Origin: Cryptomeria japonica
Taxonomy: Eukaryota; Streptophyta; Pinopsida; Cupressales; Cupressaceae
Length of the DNA stretch: 64,000 nucleotides
Direction: 5' to 3'
NCBI RefSeq assembly: GCF_030272615.1
Contig: NC_081412.1
Span: forward strand, 23,156,432 to 23,220,431
Below the pieces are notes generated by a model. That model did not search any database and was not told the origin of the DNA. It saw nothing but the letters and a program-made list of their open reading frames with translations. The translations under genes were made by a program, and so were the position numbers. Within the stretch, counting starts at the first letter, position 1; the number at the start of each line of letters is the position of its first letter. Positions 11,072 to 22,450 of the stretch are shown piece by piece.

Positions 11072-11134
11072 AATGATCCATGTATTAGATGACTCTAAAT
11101 ACAAGCCCTCGGAGGATGAGGGCCCCTCGTAGAA

Positions 11135-11930
11135 GCCCTGGTCCTCTGAATTTTCCATTGGTGAAAGCTAAACATGTTCATCACTGTCAACTCTATCGGA
11201 ATTCCTGAGTATAGCTCATACATCTATTCCCTACACACAAAACGATAAGAAATTGGTTGGGAATAGGGGTTTGCCTTGGGTCAAACCCCAGTTTTGGAAT
11301 TAACCATGAAATTGAATTGATAAATGTAATAAAATACTTTCATTTTGAAGGAAAGGCTAGATCTAAAATAAAATGCTTGAAACATTAATGTATACCTTGA
11401 TAAAGTTTTATTTGACCTTCATACAAAGTTTTTAGGGTTTCATGTAGAATGCCTTCATAAAACATTGATCATGGATGCCATCTTCAATAGTTGAACTTGA
11501 CTTCACTTCTACTCCAATGCTTGAAGAATGAATGACTGATTGATTGCTTCCTCACTAGAATTTGCTAGAGAGTAATTAAGATCTTGATTTTGATTGGGTT
11601 TCAAATGAGAAGGATACACCTTTTATACTTGATTGCCTAATAACAAATTAAATTTTTGGAGTAGGCCAACATGGGATTCAATTTCCTGCTCATTTGAGAT
11701 GAGCATTGTAGGGCCAAAAAATGGGTCCTTATTATGTGGACTAAGGCACTAAGCACTCCTAAAGAATTGGGACTCGACATGAGGGGAGAAATAGGGGAAA
11801 TGTTGAAAATGTAAGTTTGATATAGGGTGTGAGTAGAATCAACACAAATATTAGGCATCGAAAGGTAGAATGCCAAAGTGAGGCCTAGGTGAGAACAAAA
11901 TTGTAAGCAAGTACAATTTATGATTCTACA
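11135..11930 (-). repeat. Truncated LTR of Gypsy-type family (same family as 43451-55013)
   Basis: Begins TGGTCCTCTGAATTTTCC, matching 43711 and 49371, and ends in ACAATTTATGATTCTACA, matching the LTR end at 45540. The outer end of the LTR is missing, and the break coincides with the end of segmental duplication copy A. No coding sequence. Confidence 0.65.
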
Positions 11931-12722
11931 CAAAGGAAACTGAATTTAACACAAAACAATAAAAAGAGTAATTAGAAACACCATACAAAAGGTAAAGACC
12001 TTATTTGTGCCATAAGGTGTTGATGATATATGAAATACTAACGAACTAAAATTACTTAAGAGAAACTAGAAATAAAAAACAATAGAACGCCCAATTATAT
12101 ATGATTAAGATACAAATGGATAAAGTTTAATGACAAAACACATAAATAATGTTCTATGCAAAAACTAACAAACTATGATAAGAAGACAATGAGTACTTAT
12201 AAATTTTACATAAAAGCATATGCAAAAGTAAACACTAAGATTAAACACAGCCCTTATTAAAAATAGAAGACATTAGAATAATTGCACTACCAACTATTTA
12301 TGATAAGAAAGTAAAAGAACCAAAAAGAGAGGAAGCTAAGATGTTCAAATTACCAACTATAATGGAAAATGAAGAAAGGAAGAAACTATGAAGTAAAAAC
12401 TTACTAGTTAGGATAATGAGGAAAGGAAAAGAACAAAAAGGAGGAAAACATGTAATTCTAACTAATATTAGTAAGACAACCTAAATACTTAAAATACAAT
12501 ACCAAAACTAACAAGAAAATAGTAAATAGATTATAAGAACCAAAAAAAAAGGAGAGAGGAAAAATGCAAGAGTGAGAAATAATAGCAAGAGCAAGGGGAC
12601 ACACAAAAGAAAGACAAACAATCTCAAATAAAAGACAAAAGGAGAAGAAAGAGATAATTGTTTTGGGATAAAACTTGAATGAAGAGGGAAGGAAAGAAGC
12701 CAATAATGAAAAAAGACTCTAG
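11931..12722. other. Non-coding spacer, A-rich on the plus strand
   Basis: Strongly purine-rich on the plus strand (many AAAGGAGAG runs). Hydrophobic minus-strand frames here arise from the T/C-rich complement and are not credible genes. Could be the 3' flank of the Penelope-like fragment that follows; nothing else is recognised. Confidence 0.4.
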
Positions 12723-13140
12723 GAAGGAGGGTCGAAAGGAAATGAGTTAAGAAGGAGTTGCCAAGTAGGGTTAAGATGTCATCCTTCATCTCGATTGAGA
12801 TTGGTAGTGTGGTTTTTAATGCTAATGGCCCCTTTGAGTTTGCATTTGAATAAATTGTCTTCTTTGGTTACAACTTGTGTTTTCTCAAGGCAAATATGGT
12901 GCTTGGTATGGTATGAGTGTTTGACAAAAGCAGATTTGGAGATTCTAACATGTTTAATATCAGCACTATGTTCTTTGATCCTAGTGCTAATGGACCAACC
13001 AGTTTCTCCTATCTAGGGGGTGTCATAGGAGCAATCAATCTTGTACACTCCAAAATGGAGGAGAGGAGATAAGGGGTCTTTGACAGAGGGAATGGACCTT
13101 CTGGTAGTGGAGATGGGTTTAAACATTTATTATTTAGATG
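12723..13140 (-). pseudogene. Penelope-like retroelement fragment with GIY-YIG endonuclease domain
   Basis: Read on the minus strand from 13125. A linker (KPISTTRRSIP, then VKDPLSP) leads into GVYKIDCS at 13051, then *IGETG, then STRIKEHSADIKH, then SAFVKHSYHTKHHICLE, then LNRDEG near 12783. This is the GIY-YIG nuclease domain found at the C-terminus of Penelope-like elements, where it nicks target DNA for integration. The GVY, IGETG and catalytic-type Arg (STR) are present. The Tyr of YIG has become TAG (13013-13015), and a TGA stands where Trp is expected after DEG. No reverse transcriptase part is seen upstream (above 13140), so only the last 120 or so residues remain. Penelope elements in plants are known mainly from conifers, which fits the inferred host. 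Dead copy; domain identity is quite sure from motif order. Confidence 0.8.
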
Positions 13141-13239
13141 GAGGCAAGTGTTGATAAACAACTATTATAGCTTGTTTACTATTTAAAATTTGTTATATTA
13201 TACAATCAATTATTTTACTCTCATGTGACTATTATTTAC

Positions 13240-13320
13240 AAGTGCGTATATGTATATGTATATGTAAATGTATATGTAAATGTATATGAATACGCATACG
13301 TGTATGTGTATGTGTGTGTT
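13240..13320. repeat. Degenerate TATGTA/GTGT simple repeat
   Basis: Alternating purine/pyrimidine hexamers (TATATG, TAAATG) passing into TGTGTATGTGTGTGTTG. Simple-sequence DNA, non-coding. Confidence 0.8.
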
Positions 13321-14044
13321 GAAAAGGAAGATAATTTAAACATATGCTCAAACATATATTTTGGATTGTACAAAAATCTATTTATTTCTAGTTGATCTAT
13401 TAATATTAAAAACAATAATGTCTCTTGCAATTTAAATATATAACCTATAATACAAAATTGGGAGTTTCACTAAATAGACAATATCAAAGCACAAGGATTT
13501 GTAATAGGATCTTCAATATCATAAAGAAATAGATCGATGTATCTTTAAGTACTGTGTAGTAAAAGGAATTTTTCAAATGTATTAGAGGTTGGGTGAAAAA
13601 GAAATGTCCCTTTTTCATTTGGTTTTCATAAGAGTGCAGAAAAGAATTGTATAGTACTTTCAGATGGTGGTGTGTATACTCCAAAAATGATATAAAAAGA
13701 TGCAATATTTACACTATATTGAAGTATATATAAAATAACAAAGATGATGGCATATATATAAAATTGATCTCACTTGACAATAAAAGGAAAACATTATTTT
13801 AAATAGTTTTTAGTATTCCCATCAACATATTTCAATAGGAAAGCATAAATGAAAACTGAAAATTTAAAAATGGCTGAAGTAAACGAGGAAGTTACGAATG
13901 GAAGACTTATATGTATTCTAATCACCTTCAAGTTCTGAAACATATATTATTTACATAAAGGCAAATCTGAATAAGTCTAGCTATTTTAGCTTGTTGCCTT
14001 CTTATTTTAAGTACTTCTAATGAAAAAAAAAAGTAGAATGCAAA
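13321..14044. other. Non-coding 3' flank of chitinase copy B
   Basis: AT-rich, no supported gene. It includes the 3' untranslated region of the minus-strand chitinase just below 14045. In copy A the matching sequence would lie left of the LTR array, outside the window, so where the duplication starts on this side cannot be seen. Confidence 0.5.
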
Positions 14045-15090
14045 TTAGCATCGAAGATTCGATCCTGGATCGATGTTAAGTTGCTTGCAAAACTTTTGAT
14101 AATAATTGACTCTGCTACTCACAGCTCCAGAATTTCCTCCATTACATTCCATACCATTAATGGCTCTGATTGTGGCTCCGAAGCCTTGCCCATTAGTAAT
14201 TGCCTTATGACAGTTGCTATTCACCATCCAAAACCACACTGCTGTCTTAAATGAGATAGTGGAATCAGATGCCACAATCTCTGGATTGTTCAACCCATCA
14301 AATTTCAAGTAGTTTCCTGCTGCTCCGTAGTTGTAGTTCCTATCATCAACTTCCATTATCTTTGTTACCGTTATATACAAAAATGAAAACTGTTATGTAC
14401 AAAATGAAAATAGTTCTTACTCACCATGAGATTTGAAGAGGGCCTCTACCATAATAACGCTTTCCAGCTTTGCAAGGATATTGGGTGTTGGAAGAATCAC
14501 AGTAGTCGCTACCAGGATTTTGCTCTTCAATGTAGCAAAATGCTGAGATATATATGAAAGAAAAAGGGAAAAAGTGAGTAAGTGACTAAATCTCCTGGCC
14601 AAGCTTCTAACAGCATACAATTAGTATTATCTGCTCAATGAAAAAAAAAGAGTTTTAAGAATGGACTAGTATATGCAATGTATACTTTACCTCCAGTCTC
14701 ATGGGCAGCATTAGCAAAGAAGGCAGCCAATTCTCTCTTATTAACATCAGAAGACCCAGATGTTCCAAATCCTTTGAAAGCATTGGCAGCATTAATAAAA
14801 GCATTATAGTTGTAAAACCCCTTTCCTTTACACCCACTGCCTGCTCCTCCAACTATAGAGTTAAAAACACCAGCAGTAACTATGGAACCCACGCTTCCAC
14901 CACCTCCAGTAGATGGAGAAGAATAACAAGGGCCTTCTTTGCAACCTTCTCCACAGTAAGCATTGCCTGATCCACAGTATCCATATTTACTGCAACACAG
15001 TCCATTGGAACACCCACAATTCTGACAAACTCCCACACCCACTAATACTAATAGAATAAGCAGTAAAGATACTGAATAAGATGAGGGCAT
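14045..15090 (-). CDS. Class IV chitinase (hevein domain + GH19), three exons, intact
   Basis: Secreted endochitinase that hydrolyses beta-1,4-GlcNAc polymers, typically a defence or pollen protein. Exons: 14691-15090, 14425-14542 and 14045-14339; introns of 148 and 85 nt have GT..AG ends. The spliced frame is 813 nt, 270 residues, the usual class IV length. Residues 1-23 form a signal peptide ([18 protein letters not shown]). Residues 24-56 are the hevein-type chitin-binding domain ([17 protein letters not shown]). A GGGGS hinge follows, then the GH19 domain. Catalytic Glu131 lies in HETG, and Glu140, in YIEE nine residues later, is the likely second acid. NYNYG (spanning intron 2), FKTAVWFW and the terminal PGSNLRC are all present. 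The junction reads HETG-A-FCYI; the Ala codon is split by intron 1. Class and family are sure; substrate and tissue are unknown. Copy A is its broken paralogue. Confidence 0.95.
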
Positions 15091-15158
15091 GTTGCTCTTA
15101 TTGTTTTTCAGAGCCGTGATTTCATTTCCTTGGTGTTTATCCTCTATATGGTACCCAA

Positions 15159-15165
15159 TTTTATA
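15159..15165 (-). promoter_or_regulatory. TATA box of chitinase copy B
   Basis: TATAAAA on the minus strand, about 70 bases upstream of the ATG at 15090, in a context conserved with copy A. Position and sequence suit a plant core promoter with a short 5' leader. Confidence 0.6.
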
Positions 15166-15169
15166 GGGG

Positions 15170-17234
15170 TTATTGTTTGCATCAGTATCATACTAGTTGA
15201 AGAGGCGTGCATTTTCAATGCTTTTTGGGATTGTTGCGTATCATTCACGCATGTTTAGCCTCTGGGATCAAGTCTAGACTCCATAAACTAGGCTCATATG
15301 CAGAGCACCTACTTCATTTATGGGGAGCAGATTTCGTCAAACATCAAAGATTCTGAAACTCAGATCATCCAGATTAACTTTGCTTGACCTGTATGAAAGG
15401 CTTTTTTAAGATATAGTTTTTTTTATTTTCTTTTTATGAAAACGAGTCGGATATACTTGTCTTTCTATAGCAAAATATAACAGTGTGAGATGTCAATATG
15501 CTTGTCTTTCTAGAGCAAATTGTGTCAGTGTGAATTAGGATATAATGTACATTCAAATTAGACTTTCATTAAGCAGTTATGTGTAGGGGGATTCAGTCTG
15601 TTAAAGTTGTCCAATCTGGTCAGAATGTGTTTCTGATAGTTTGAATTTTGATGAATGGTTTTTTTATTTCATATTATTGTTCTCATCAATTGTGTTCAAT
15701 CAACGGAATTATAATATTTTTATTTTTTTTAATAATTTTATAATATTTTTATTTTTTTTAATAATTTTATATATAAATTATATGAAATTCGATTAGACCA
15801 CATATATAAAGATACTGAACAAAGAGCTTAGTTATATACTGCATACAAAAATGCTTCCCTGTGAACAGTAAAGATGTTAATAAAGCTATGTATACTTCAA
15901 GAGCATGGTAGGAATAGTGCCGCTAACAAAAATAGTATATGGTTTGGAGGGCTTTTTAACATCGAATAAATATCAGGAACCTAAAGATTTCCCATGTCAC
16001 TTTATCCCAAGAATAGAGACGTTTAAAGTCCAAAGACATGGAAAACTTCTACTTAAAGAAGGTTGAGCATAAGTAAAAGCCTTAGGCAGCAGATAATCCA
16101 AACAATATATAGACAACAAATGAATCATTTAATCTTGATGTTAGCCTTCAACTGTTGACTGAAAAACAGGAATCAGTATGTCAACTGGGAACCAAATTGT
16201 GGTACTGTCTTATAGTCTGCTATAATATGATGAATATAAATGATATGAATCTTTTGAAGTTTGATTAGAGTATATATATATAAAAAGATATTACCCAATA
16301 GTTTATTCTGTATATAGCTAACTGTATAGGTACGCTCCCTGTGAACAGTAAAGATGTTAATATTCTTCCACCATAGTTTATGTTGTCTGAACAAAAATAG
16401 TCTATAAATGCCTTGAATAAATATTAGAATTCTAAAGATTTTCCATGCCACTTAATCCCAGGAATAGAGACGTTTAAAATCCATAAGCCAACTCTCATAA
16501 CCTAAAATCCTTAGGCAAACAGATAATCCAAACGATAAATAGACAACAAATGGATAATTAAGCTTGATGTTAGCCTTCAACTGTCAACCACAATAGAGGA
16601 ATCAAAATGTCCACCAGGAACCCGATTGTGGTACTGTTTTGTTGGGTGCTCGTCTATGAGAATTTTTTTTTTTTTTTCATGTACTTCCATCATGTGATAA
16701 AGTGTGAGCTGAAATTTATTTTGTTTTGATAATTGTTTTTTTTTTAAATGTGTTTGTTACTTGTTTTTTATTAAAATAAACAGTAAAATAAGGGTGCTAT
16801 TTCTGTATACAAACAGTTCATGAGTGGTAAAAAGAAGGCAGCAAAATAAGGGTGCTGACCCTGTACAAGCTTAGGTCGAATAGGTCAAAAACAGCAGATC
16901 AGAGGACCACTGCCAAAAGCCTACCTAACCAAAAACAACACAATAGCAGAAAGCTACGATCCCAACTCAAGAGGGGAGAATTACCCCCAACCTGACACAG
17001 AGATTGGGAGGGGCAGGACTTACCATTATGCCTACGACAAAGTAATGACATGCATTAAATGTGATTGTAGAGAGTAAATGATTTAATTAATAATGTTGTA
17101 AAATTTGAGGTTAATTAAGACATGTTAATGTTTGAAAGATTAAATTTATTTGGATAAATATATTTTAAAGAATGATTTTGTTTGGGTAAATAGACACATT
17201 TCATATTAATATTTATCTTTTAATAATATTTTAA
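15170..17234. other. Non-coding upstream region of chitinase copy B
   Basis: Homologous to 4570-6895. It includes T-rich runs around 15700-15770 and the single copy of the unit doubled in copy A. No gene is supported. Upstream control elements of the chitinase would be here, but none can be named with confidence apart from the TATA box. Confidence 0.5.
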
Positions 17235-17251
17235 TATATTTGTGCTAGTTT
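17235..17251. other. LINE target-site duplication, left copy
   Basis: TATATTTGTGCTAGTTT occurs here and again at 19152-19168, flanking the LINE. Copy A has it once (about 6890-6907), which proves this is an insertion. Confidence 0.92.
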
Positions 17252-17799
17252 TTTTTTTTTTTCAATAAAAGTGGATTATTCCACTAAACTTTTTTTATTA
17301 ATATTTTTTTTATTTTTTACACAAGATTCGAAGAGCATACCAGAGGAAAGAACCCTGGGAAGAAAACCTCCAGTCACAGCTCATAAAATAAACCTATAGT
17401 ATCTAACGGATTAATTTATACACCCGGCCCAAAACCACATACAAAATGCGGGCACAACACATAATATCAGTTTTGCATAGAGCCCATATGACAATTTGCC
17501 AAAAAACCCCATCAGATAATTTTCAAATGTAGACTCCATAGCTGCTATCAATGGAAGAAGACAAAATTTTCCAAAGCCCTATGCCAAATCCCATGAGCCA
17601 AAAACCTTCCTGCCAAAAAAGAAAGTATCAAAAAACCTTTGAAAAAACACTATTATATCAAATACCATGACCTCGAACTCTTCTCTAGACAACGAACATG
17701 AATACTTGAAATGAATGGGGAAAACGTGAATAATTATCATCATAAAATTCTACATCGACGTTACTCAAGAAAATCATATGACTATTGCTGCAAACATTC

Positions 17800-18333
17800 T
17801 CATACCCTAGAAGGAATTTCCTCAAAACCCACCTCTCGCTGATTAGCATTGCTATCATTGGCTAAATTTGCCAAATAATTTGCAATCTTATTAACTTCTC
17901 TGTAACAATGGGATACCAAGAAAGATTCAAACAATTCTAATTTTTGTAAAATGGAATCAAGTATATACTGCAAATTCCAACAATTCGATTTATTTTTCAT
18001 AACACATTGAATAATCACCATAGAATCACCTTCAATTATTAAGTCCTTAATTCCCAAAGAGATTGCCATATCCAATCCAAAAGACAAAGCATGAAATTCC
18101 GCATAATTGTTAGTTTTAAAACCAATAGCATGACACTTAGCTCAAATAAAATTTGCATTGTGATCATAAATTACCATGCCTACCCCAGCCGGCCCAGGGT
18201 TACCACGAGAGGCCCCATAAAAATTCAGTTTAAAGTGCCCCTGCGGAGGAGGTTTCCATCTAGCAGAGCATCTCTTACCTATTGCATCATTATTTTTTAA
18301 AATTGAACCATGAGAGGGTAAAACTGACAGCAA
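17800..18333 (-). pseudogene. LINE RNase H domain (broken)
   Basis: One reading frame split by a TGA at 18142-18144. The first part reads PPPQGHFKLNFYGASRGNPG; the second continues with NNYAEFHAL, IIEGDSMVII and HCYREVNKIANYLANLA. These are the RNase H blocks of plant LINEs. The first catalytic Asp, expected in LNFDGAS, is Tyr (codon 18217-18219). The Glu and the second Asp remain. With the stop as well, the domain cannot be active. Confidence 0.88.
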
Positions 18334-18470
18334 CTTCCAAACTCTAGTAACTCTACTATCCCAGTGCGAAAAAGAAGATTTTCCAAATTCTTATAAATAA
18401 ATGACAAAACAACCTTAGAGATTGAAGACTCAATTTTTAATAGAACCTTAGACACAGGAGACCTTTTTTT

Positions 18471-19148
18471 TTAAAATATCATGTTGTTTCTCTCTAGCCA
18501 AACATTCCAAATCACAATAGATGGAGATATGATCCAAAGGCATGCATAAAAAGATGAGGCAAACATAAAGGGCCAAGATCTAAAATGGGAAATGAGATCC
18601 TTACCAATAACAAAGGATATATTTAACTTCTCAAACAACCACTGCCAACATTCATAAGCATAATCACAATGTAGGAACAGGTGTAAAGAAGATTCCAAAA
18701 TTTTGTTACAAAGGACACAAGGGAAAACAACAGTAATACCAAGCCTATCTAGTCTCATACCTGCAAGGACTCTATCCTGAACTGCCAACCAAGCAAAGGC
18801 TCCAACTTTGGGAAGACAAGCCGAATGCCAAAACAACTTATAAGGCCAAGAAGATAAATCTTTAGCAACCATAAGAGAGTTGTAACCATCTTTAATAGTG
18901 TACTTACCAGAAATATTCTTTGTCCAAATAAGTTCATCCTCAGAATCAGAAAGAAATACAATTCTATCCCCCAAAATCTTTTCAAAATCTAATTTCATGC
19001 TTTGATCAACATATAAGAAATCAATCGACTTCCATCTAGCTAGCTTAAGGGGTCCACTAGTCACAATTTCAAAATAATCTGCTACAAAAACACCCCAAAG
19101 GGAGGAAAGAACAGTGATCAGAGGAGACCAATCCCTAATATTCACCAA
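18471..19148 (-). pseudogene. LINE ORF2 fragment: reverse-transcriptase zinc-binding region
   Basis: About 225 open residues. The pattern is that of the zf-RVT domain downstream of plant LINE reverse transcriptases: GKYTIKDGYN, then FWHSACLPKVGAFAWLA, then RLDRLGI, then CVLCNKILESSLHLFLHC, ending IWNVWLERNN. The Cys-x2-Cys and His-x-Phe-Leu-His-Cys ligands are kept. The upstream endonuclease and RT domains are absent because of 5' truncation at 19151. Confidence 0.88.
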
Positions 19149-19168
19149 AGGTATATTTGTGCTAGTTT

Positions 19169-22100
19169 TAATAGTTTTTAATTAGTAAATTGTGGTCTTG
19201 TGAACTACTCTTATTATATTCATATTATGAAAAACAACATTGTCTTACAATATTTCATTCTAGAGTGTGATATGAAAGAAAACATTTTTTTTACTTACCA
19301 TGGAAACAAAAGCCAACATAAAGATTTAACTCCTACCCAACAATATTATTTTTTTAGCTATATCATGTACTCAATCCTACCTATCCCCACACCCACGCAT
19401 TACTATGTCTAGTGTTTGTCAATAATATTTCCATAGTCAACAACATCTAGCAGAACTAATCCTACTATGCTCTTGATGAAATTGATGGCATTCTTACCTT
19501 TCATATGATCAGACTGAAAAAGAAAACTAGAAACATAGAGAGAAATAAAATAGAGAAGAACTATGTCAATTGGAGCACAACGATAATTGATTTATGCATT
19601 TAATTTATAATTAAATACACAATAAATTTTATATATATTGCAGCATAGAGTTAGTTTAGACATTTATAATGGATAGATGAAAGAGAGCAATATGGATAGT
19701 TGTAGGCAATGTTAGGCGACTAGTCTATGTCATCTTGTACAGTTAATATATTTATTCTAACCACCCTCATAAATTAATCATATTAATAATTTTAATTAAT
19801 ATCTCCCCATAATCTAGAAAAGATCATTCATGATAATATCCCTAAATAACAACCATCAAACATTCATGTGACTTTTCCTAATCATAAAAGACTTTTATTA
19901 TATACAAACTTAGTCTCACATAAATATTTGATGGTTGTCATTCAAGGTGGATTGTTGTGAATTATTACCACCGTATTAGTGAATAAGTGATTGCAAATGG
20001 TACCTACCTGATAAGGCTTTGTTCCAAGATTCATCTTTTCTAGATTATAAATGTATTTAAAAATAATTAGTATAATTAAGTTAGGTTGAGGATGTTAGAA
20101 TAGATAAACTATAGATCACTTGACATACACATGTTTCCTTGTCCACGACACTCTCTTTTAGAGCACTATAAAGCCTTTGCTTCACACTCACTTCTATCTG
20201 TAGGAAAGCATATTGAGTACATGACTTCAAAATATTAAGTTTGGCTCCTCACATATCTTACTAGTGAAACATCAAAAAAATTACAAGCTCAAACTCTTTA
20301 TTATAGATAGAATAGAATCCTTCAATCTCTACTATCATGAAAAGAAAAAGAGAAATAAGATAGAGCAAAACTTTGCAAATTAGAGCACACCAATAATAGG
20401 CTTTTGTATATAATTTATGAAAAAATACATAATGGATTTTATAGATAATATGGCATAGATTTAGTTCAAGCACTTATATTTGATAGGTGAAAGAGAATGA
20501 CATGGACAATTGTAGGAAACATTAGGAGACTGGTTTGTTTTAACTTGTATTATTAATTTATTTATTCTAATAGAAGCACCTCTAGATGCCAAGAGAGAAG
20601 TATTAATCAATAAAAAATGTTGTCTAGGCAATGTGATCTCTAATACTTCATTCATGACCCCAACATAAGTATTTTTTAATAGAGATGTCATCATTATTTT
20701 TACACATTATTTATCATCCCTTGCATCTAACATAACTCCAATAAACATTAAAATAATGTGTGTACCAACACGATCATATTACTTTAATTAGGAAGATTAA
20801 AATATTTATAATTAATAATTAATAAATTTAAGTTTTTATAAATTTCATGTTAGTTACAAAAGTTCATAATTAAAAAATAGATTTTTATTATAATATAAAG
20901 AAAATGGGAAAGACATGAAACAAATAGATAAAGAAATTAATTACTTTTACCTTGTCTTTGACTTTCTCATATCATGGAATGATCTAAAGTACCCTCGTCT
21001 AATTGTTTTTTTTTTCTTTAGATGATTTTTGCATGGGTGGAATATGGTTACTTATAGAAGTTGCATGATGTTGAGATGATGATAGATAGGTGAAGAAAAT
21101 AGTAGCGTAAGGATAAGATAAGAGAAAATGGTAAAAATGAGAGCAAGGGCTTTCATTTATAATTTTTTTATGGAGAAGATCAATGGCCAAGATGTCATAT
21201 CCAATGGAACGTGGATAGGATTGAAAGACAGTGAGAGCATGGATTAAGGGATTAGCCTTGTGAAAAGTGTCACAAGGTGGAGGCATGATAATAACAAGTG
21301 TCATATAAATAAGAGCTAGTTGTGCTCACACATATGTGGGAACATATGGGAAAGCTTGTGAAAGGGACGAGTGTAAGAGATAGGGTTCCTATAACATGAC
21401 CTTTTCATGCTCAGACATGTGTGATCATGAGTGGGTAGGGACACTTCTCACATGATGGCAAGTTTAGAACTTGATTCATATAGATGGATTTATTGGCTAG
21501 GATTAATTGTAAAAGGATTAAAAGGTGAGGTCAAATTAAATATTAGGAAAATGGTAATGAAGGTTAATTAGCCTAAGTCAATTAATCAAGTAGGTATTAA
21601 TTTATTAATTTAGTGAGAGGATTTGAGGGATAAAAGTGTAGACTTAATTAACAATATAAATTTATATAATTAAAGGTAAAGATAAAGATAAAGAAAAAAT
21701 TAAATAAATGATAAATATTTATTTAATTGGATTCGATAGGGTAAATTTAAGTGTGGTTAGGTATGAATAAATTTAGGTGTTTACATATTTCCATCTTTGA
21801 TATTGTGTAATGATTGTAAGAAGTAATGTTATATTAAAGAAGAAAAAATATAATGGGTAGGAAGGGATAAGGAATAGTTGCATGATTCCCTAGTCATTCC
21901 AATAGTATGAGGAAGGAGGAGGAGGAGATAGTGGCATGCCCCATTAAGAGGACAAACAAGTTCCAAGAAAATGGGTATGCTCTCAAATTTATAGGATGGC
22001 TATAGGATGAAAGGTAAAAGAATGTGGAGAGTAAATAGATAGAAAGGATATATGGATGATGGATAGATGGAGGAGAATCATTTTATGGTGGTATTGGAAA

Positions 22101-22193
22101 CCCGATAGAGGAAAATAATTTTGTGGTAGTACAGGTAACCTAGATCTTTGAAATTGTGCTTAACGTTATGCACCAACCCATAAGGAACCAATT
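19169..22193. other. Duplicated non-coding AT-rich DNA (copy B)
   Basis: Matches 6907-9925 of copy A with scattered substitutions and short indels. No gene is supported. It includes the same LTR-like end, GGTGTTTACA, at about 21775. Confidence 0.5.
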
Positions 22194-22450
22194 GGGCTTA
22201 AATTGGCTCTTCGAGGAGGGTTCAAAAAGGTCTAGCTGGAAAGTGATTCTCTAAACATAATAAATTGTTTGATTAAAAAGACAACCCTTAGCTAGATGAT
22301 TAATAATATAATGTAGGAATGCTTTCAGATGATTGCCAAACTTGAAGAAATTCAAATTTTGCACGTTTTTAGGGAGGGCAATATGCCTACAGACCACGTG
22401 GAAAATCTTGGTGTTGCTAGGGATGATGAAAATGGTGGTGGGAAGGAGAA
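22194..22450 (+). pseudogene. RNase H (RVT_3-type) fragment, copy B
   Basis: Better preserved than copy A: GLKLAL, FKKV, stop, LESDSLNIIN, MIAKLEEIQILHVFREGN, then HVENLG followed by RDDENGGGKENPF. The Asp of ESDS is kept. The TAG after FKKV stands where Trp is usual. About 51 bases just after HVENLG are missing in copy A. Probably the tail of an old LINE-like element. Confidence 0.65.

Larger units (their letters stand above)
3472..11134. repeat. Segmental duplication, copy A
   Basis: Collinear with 14072-23453: chitinase exons, upstream non-coding DNA, the AT-rich stretch around 6700-9900, an RNase H fragment and the unrecognised ORF. The offset is about 10600 at the chitinase. It grows to about 12260 beyond 6900 because copy B holds a LINE there. 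Similarity ends abruptly at about 11134, where an LTR fragment begins. The left end is hidden by the LTR array. Confidence 0.92.
17252..19151 (-). mobile_element. 5'-truncated LINE with RNase H, inserted in copy B
   Basis: 1.9-kb minus-strand non-LTR retrotransposon. A poly-A tail (seen as a T run at about 17249-17262) marks the 3' end, and 17-bp target duplications flank it. Only the C-terminal part of ORF2 survives: a zinc-binding RT region, then RNase H. The empty site is preserved in copy A, so insertion followed the segmental duplication. Confidence 0.93.

Noticed and set aside
12508-12789. Hydrophobic minus-strand frames resembling membrane proteins
   Set aside because: They come from T/C-rich low-complexity DNA; no start context, no conserved pattern, and two phases are equally open.
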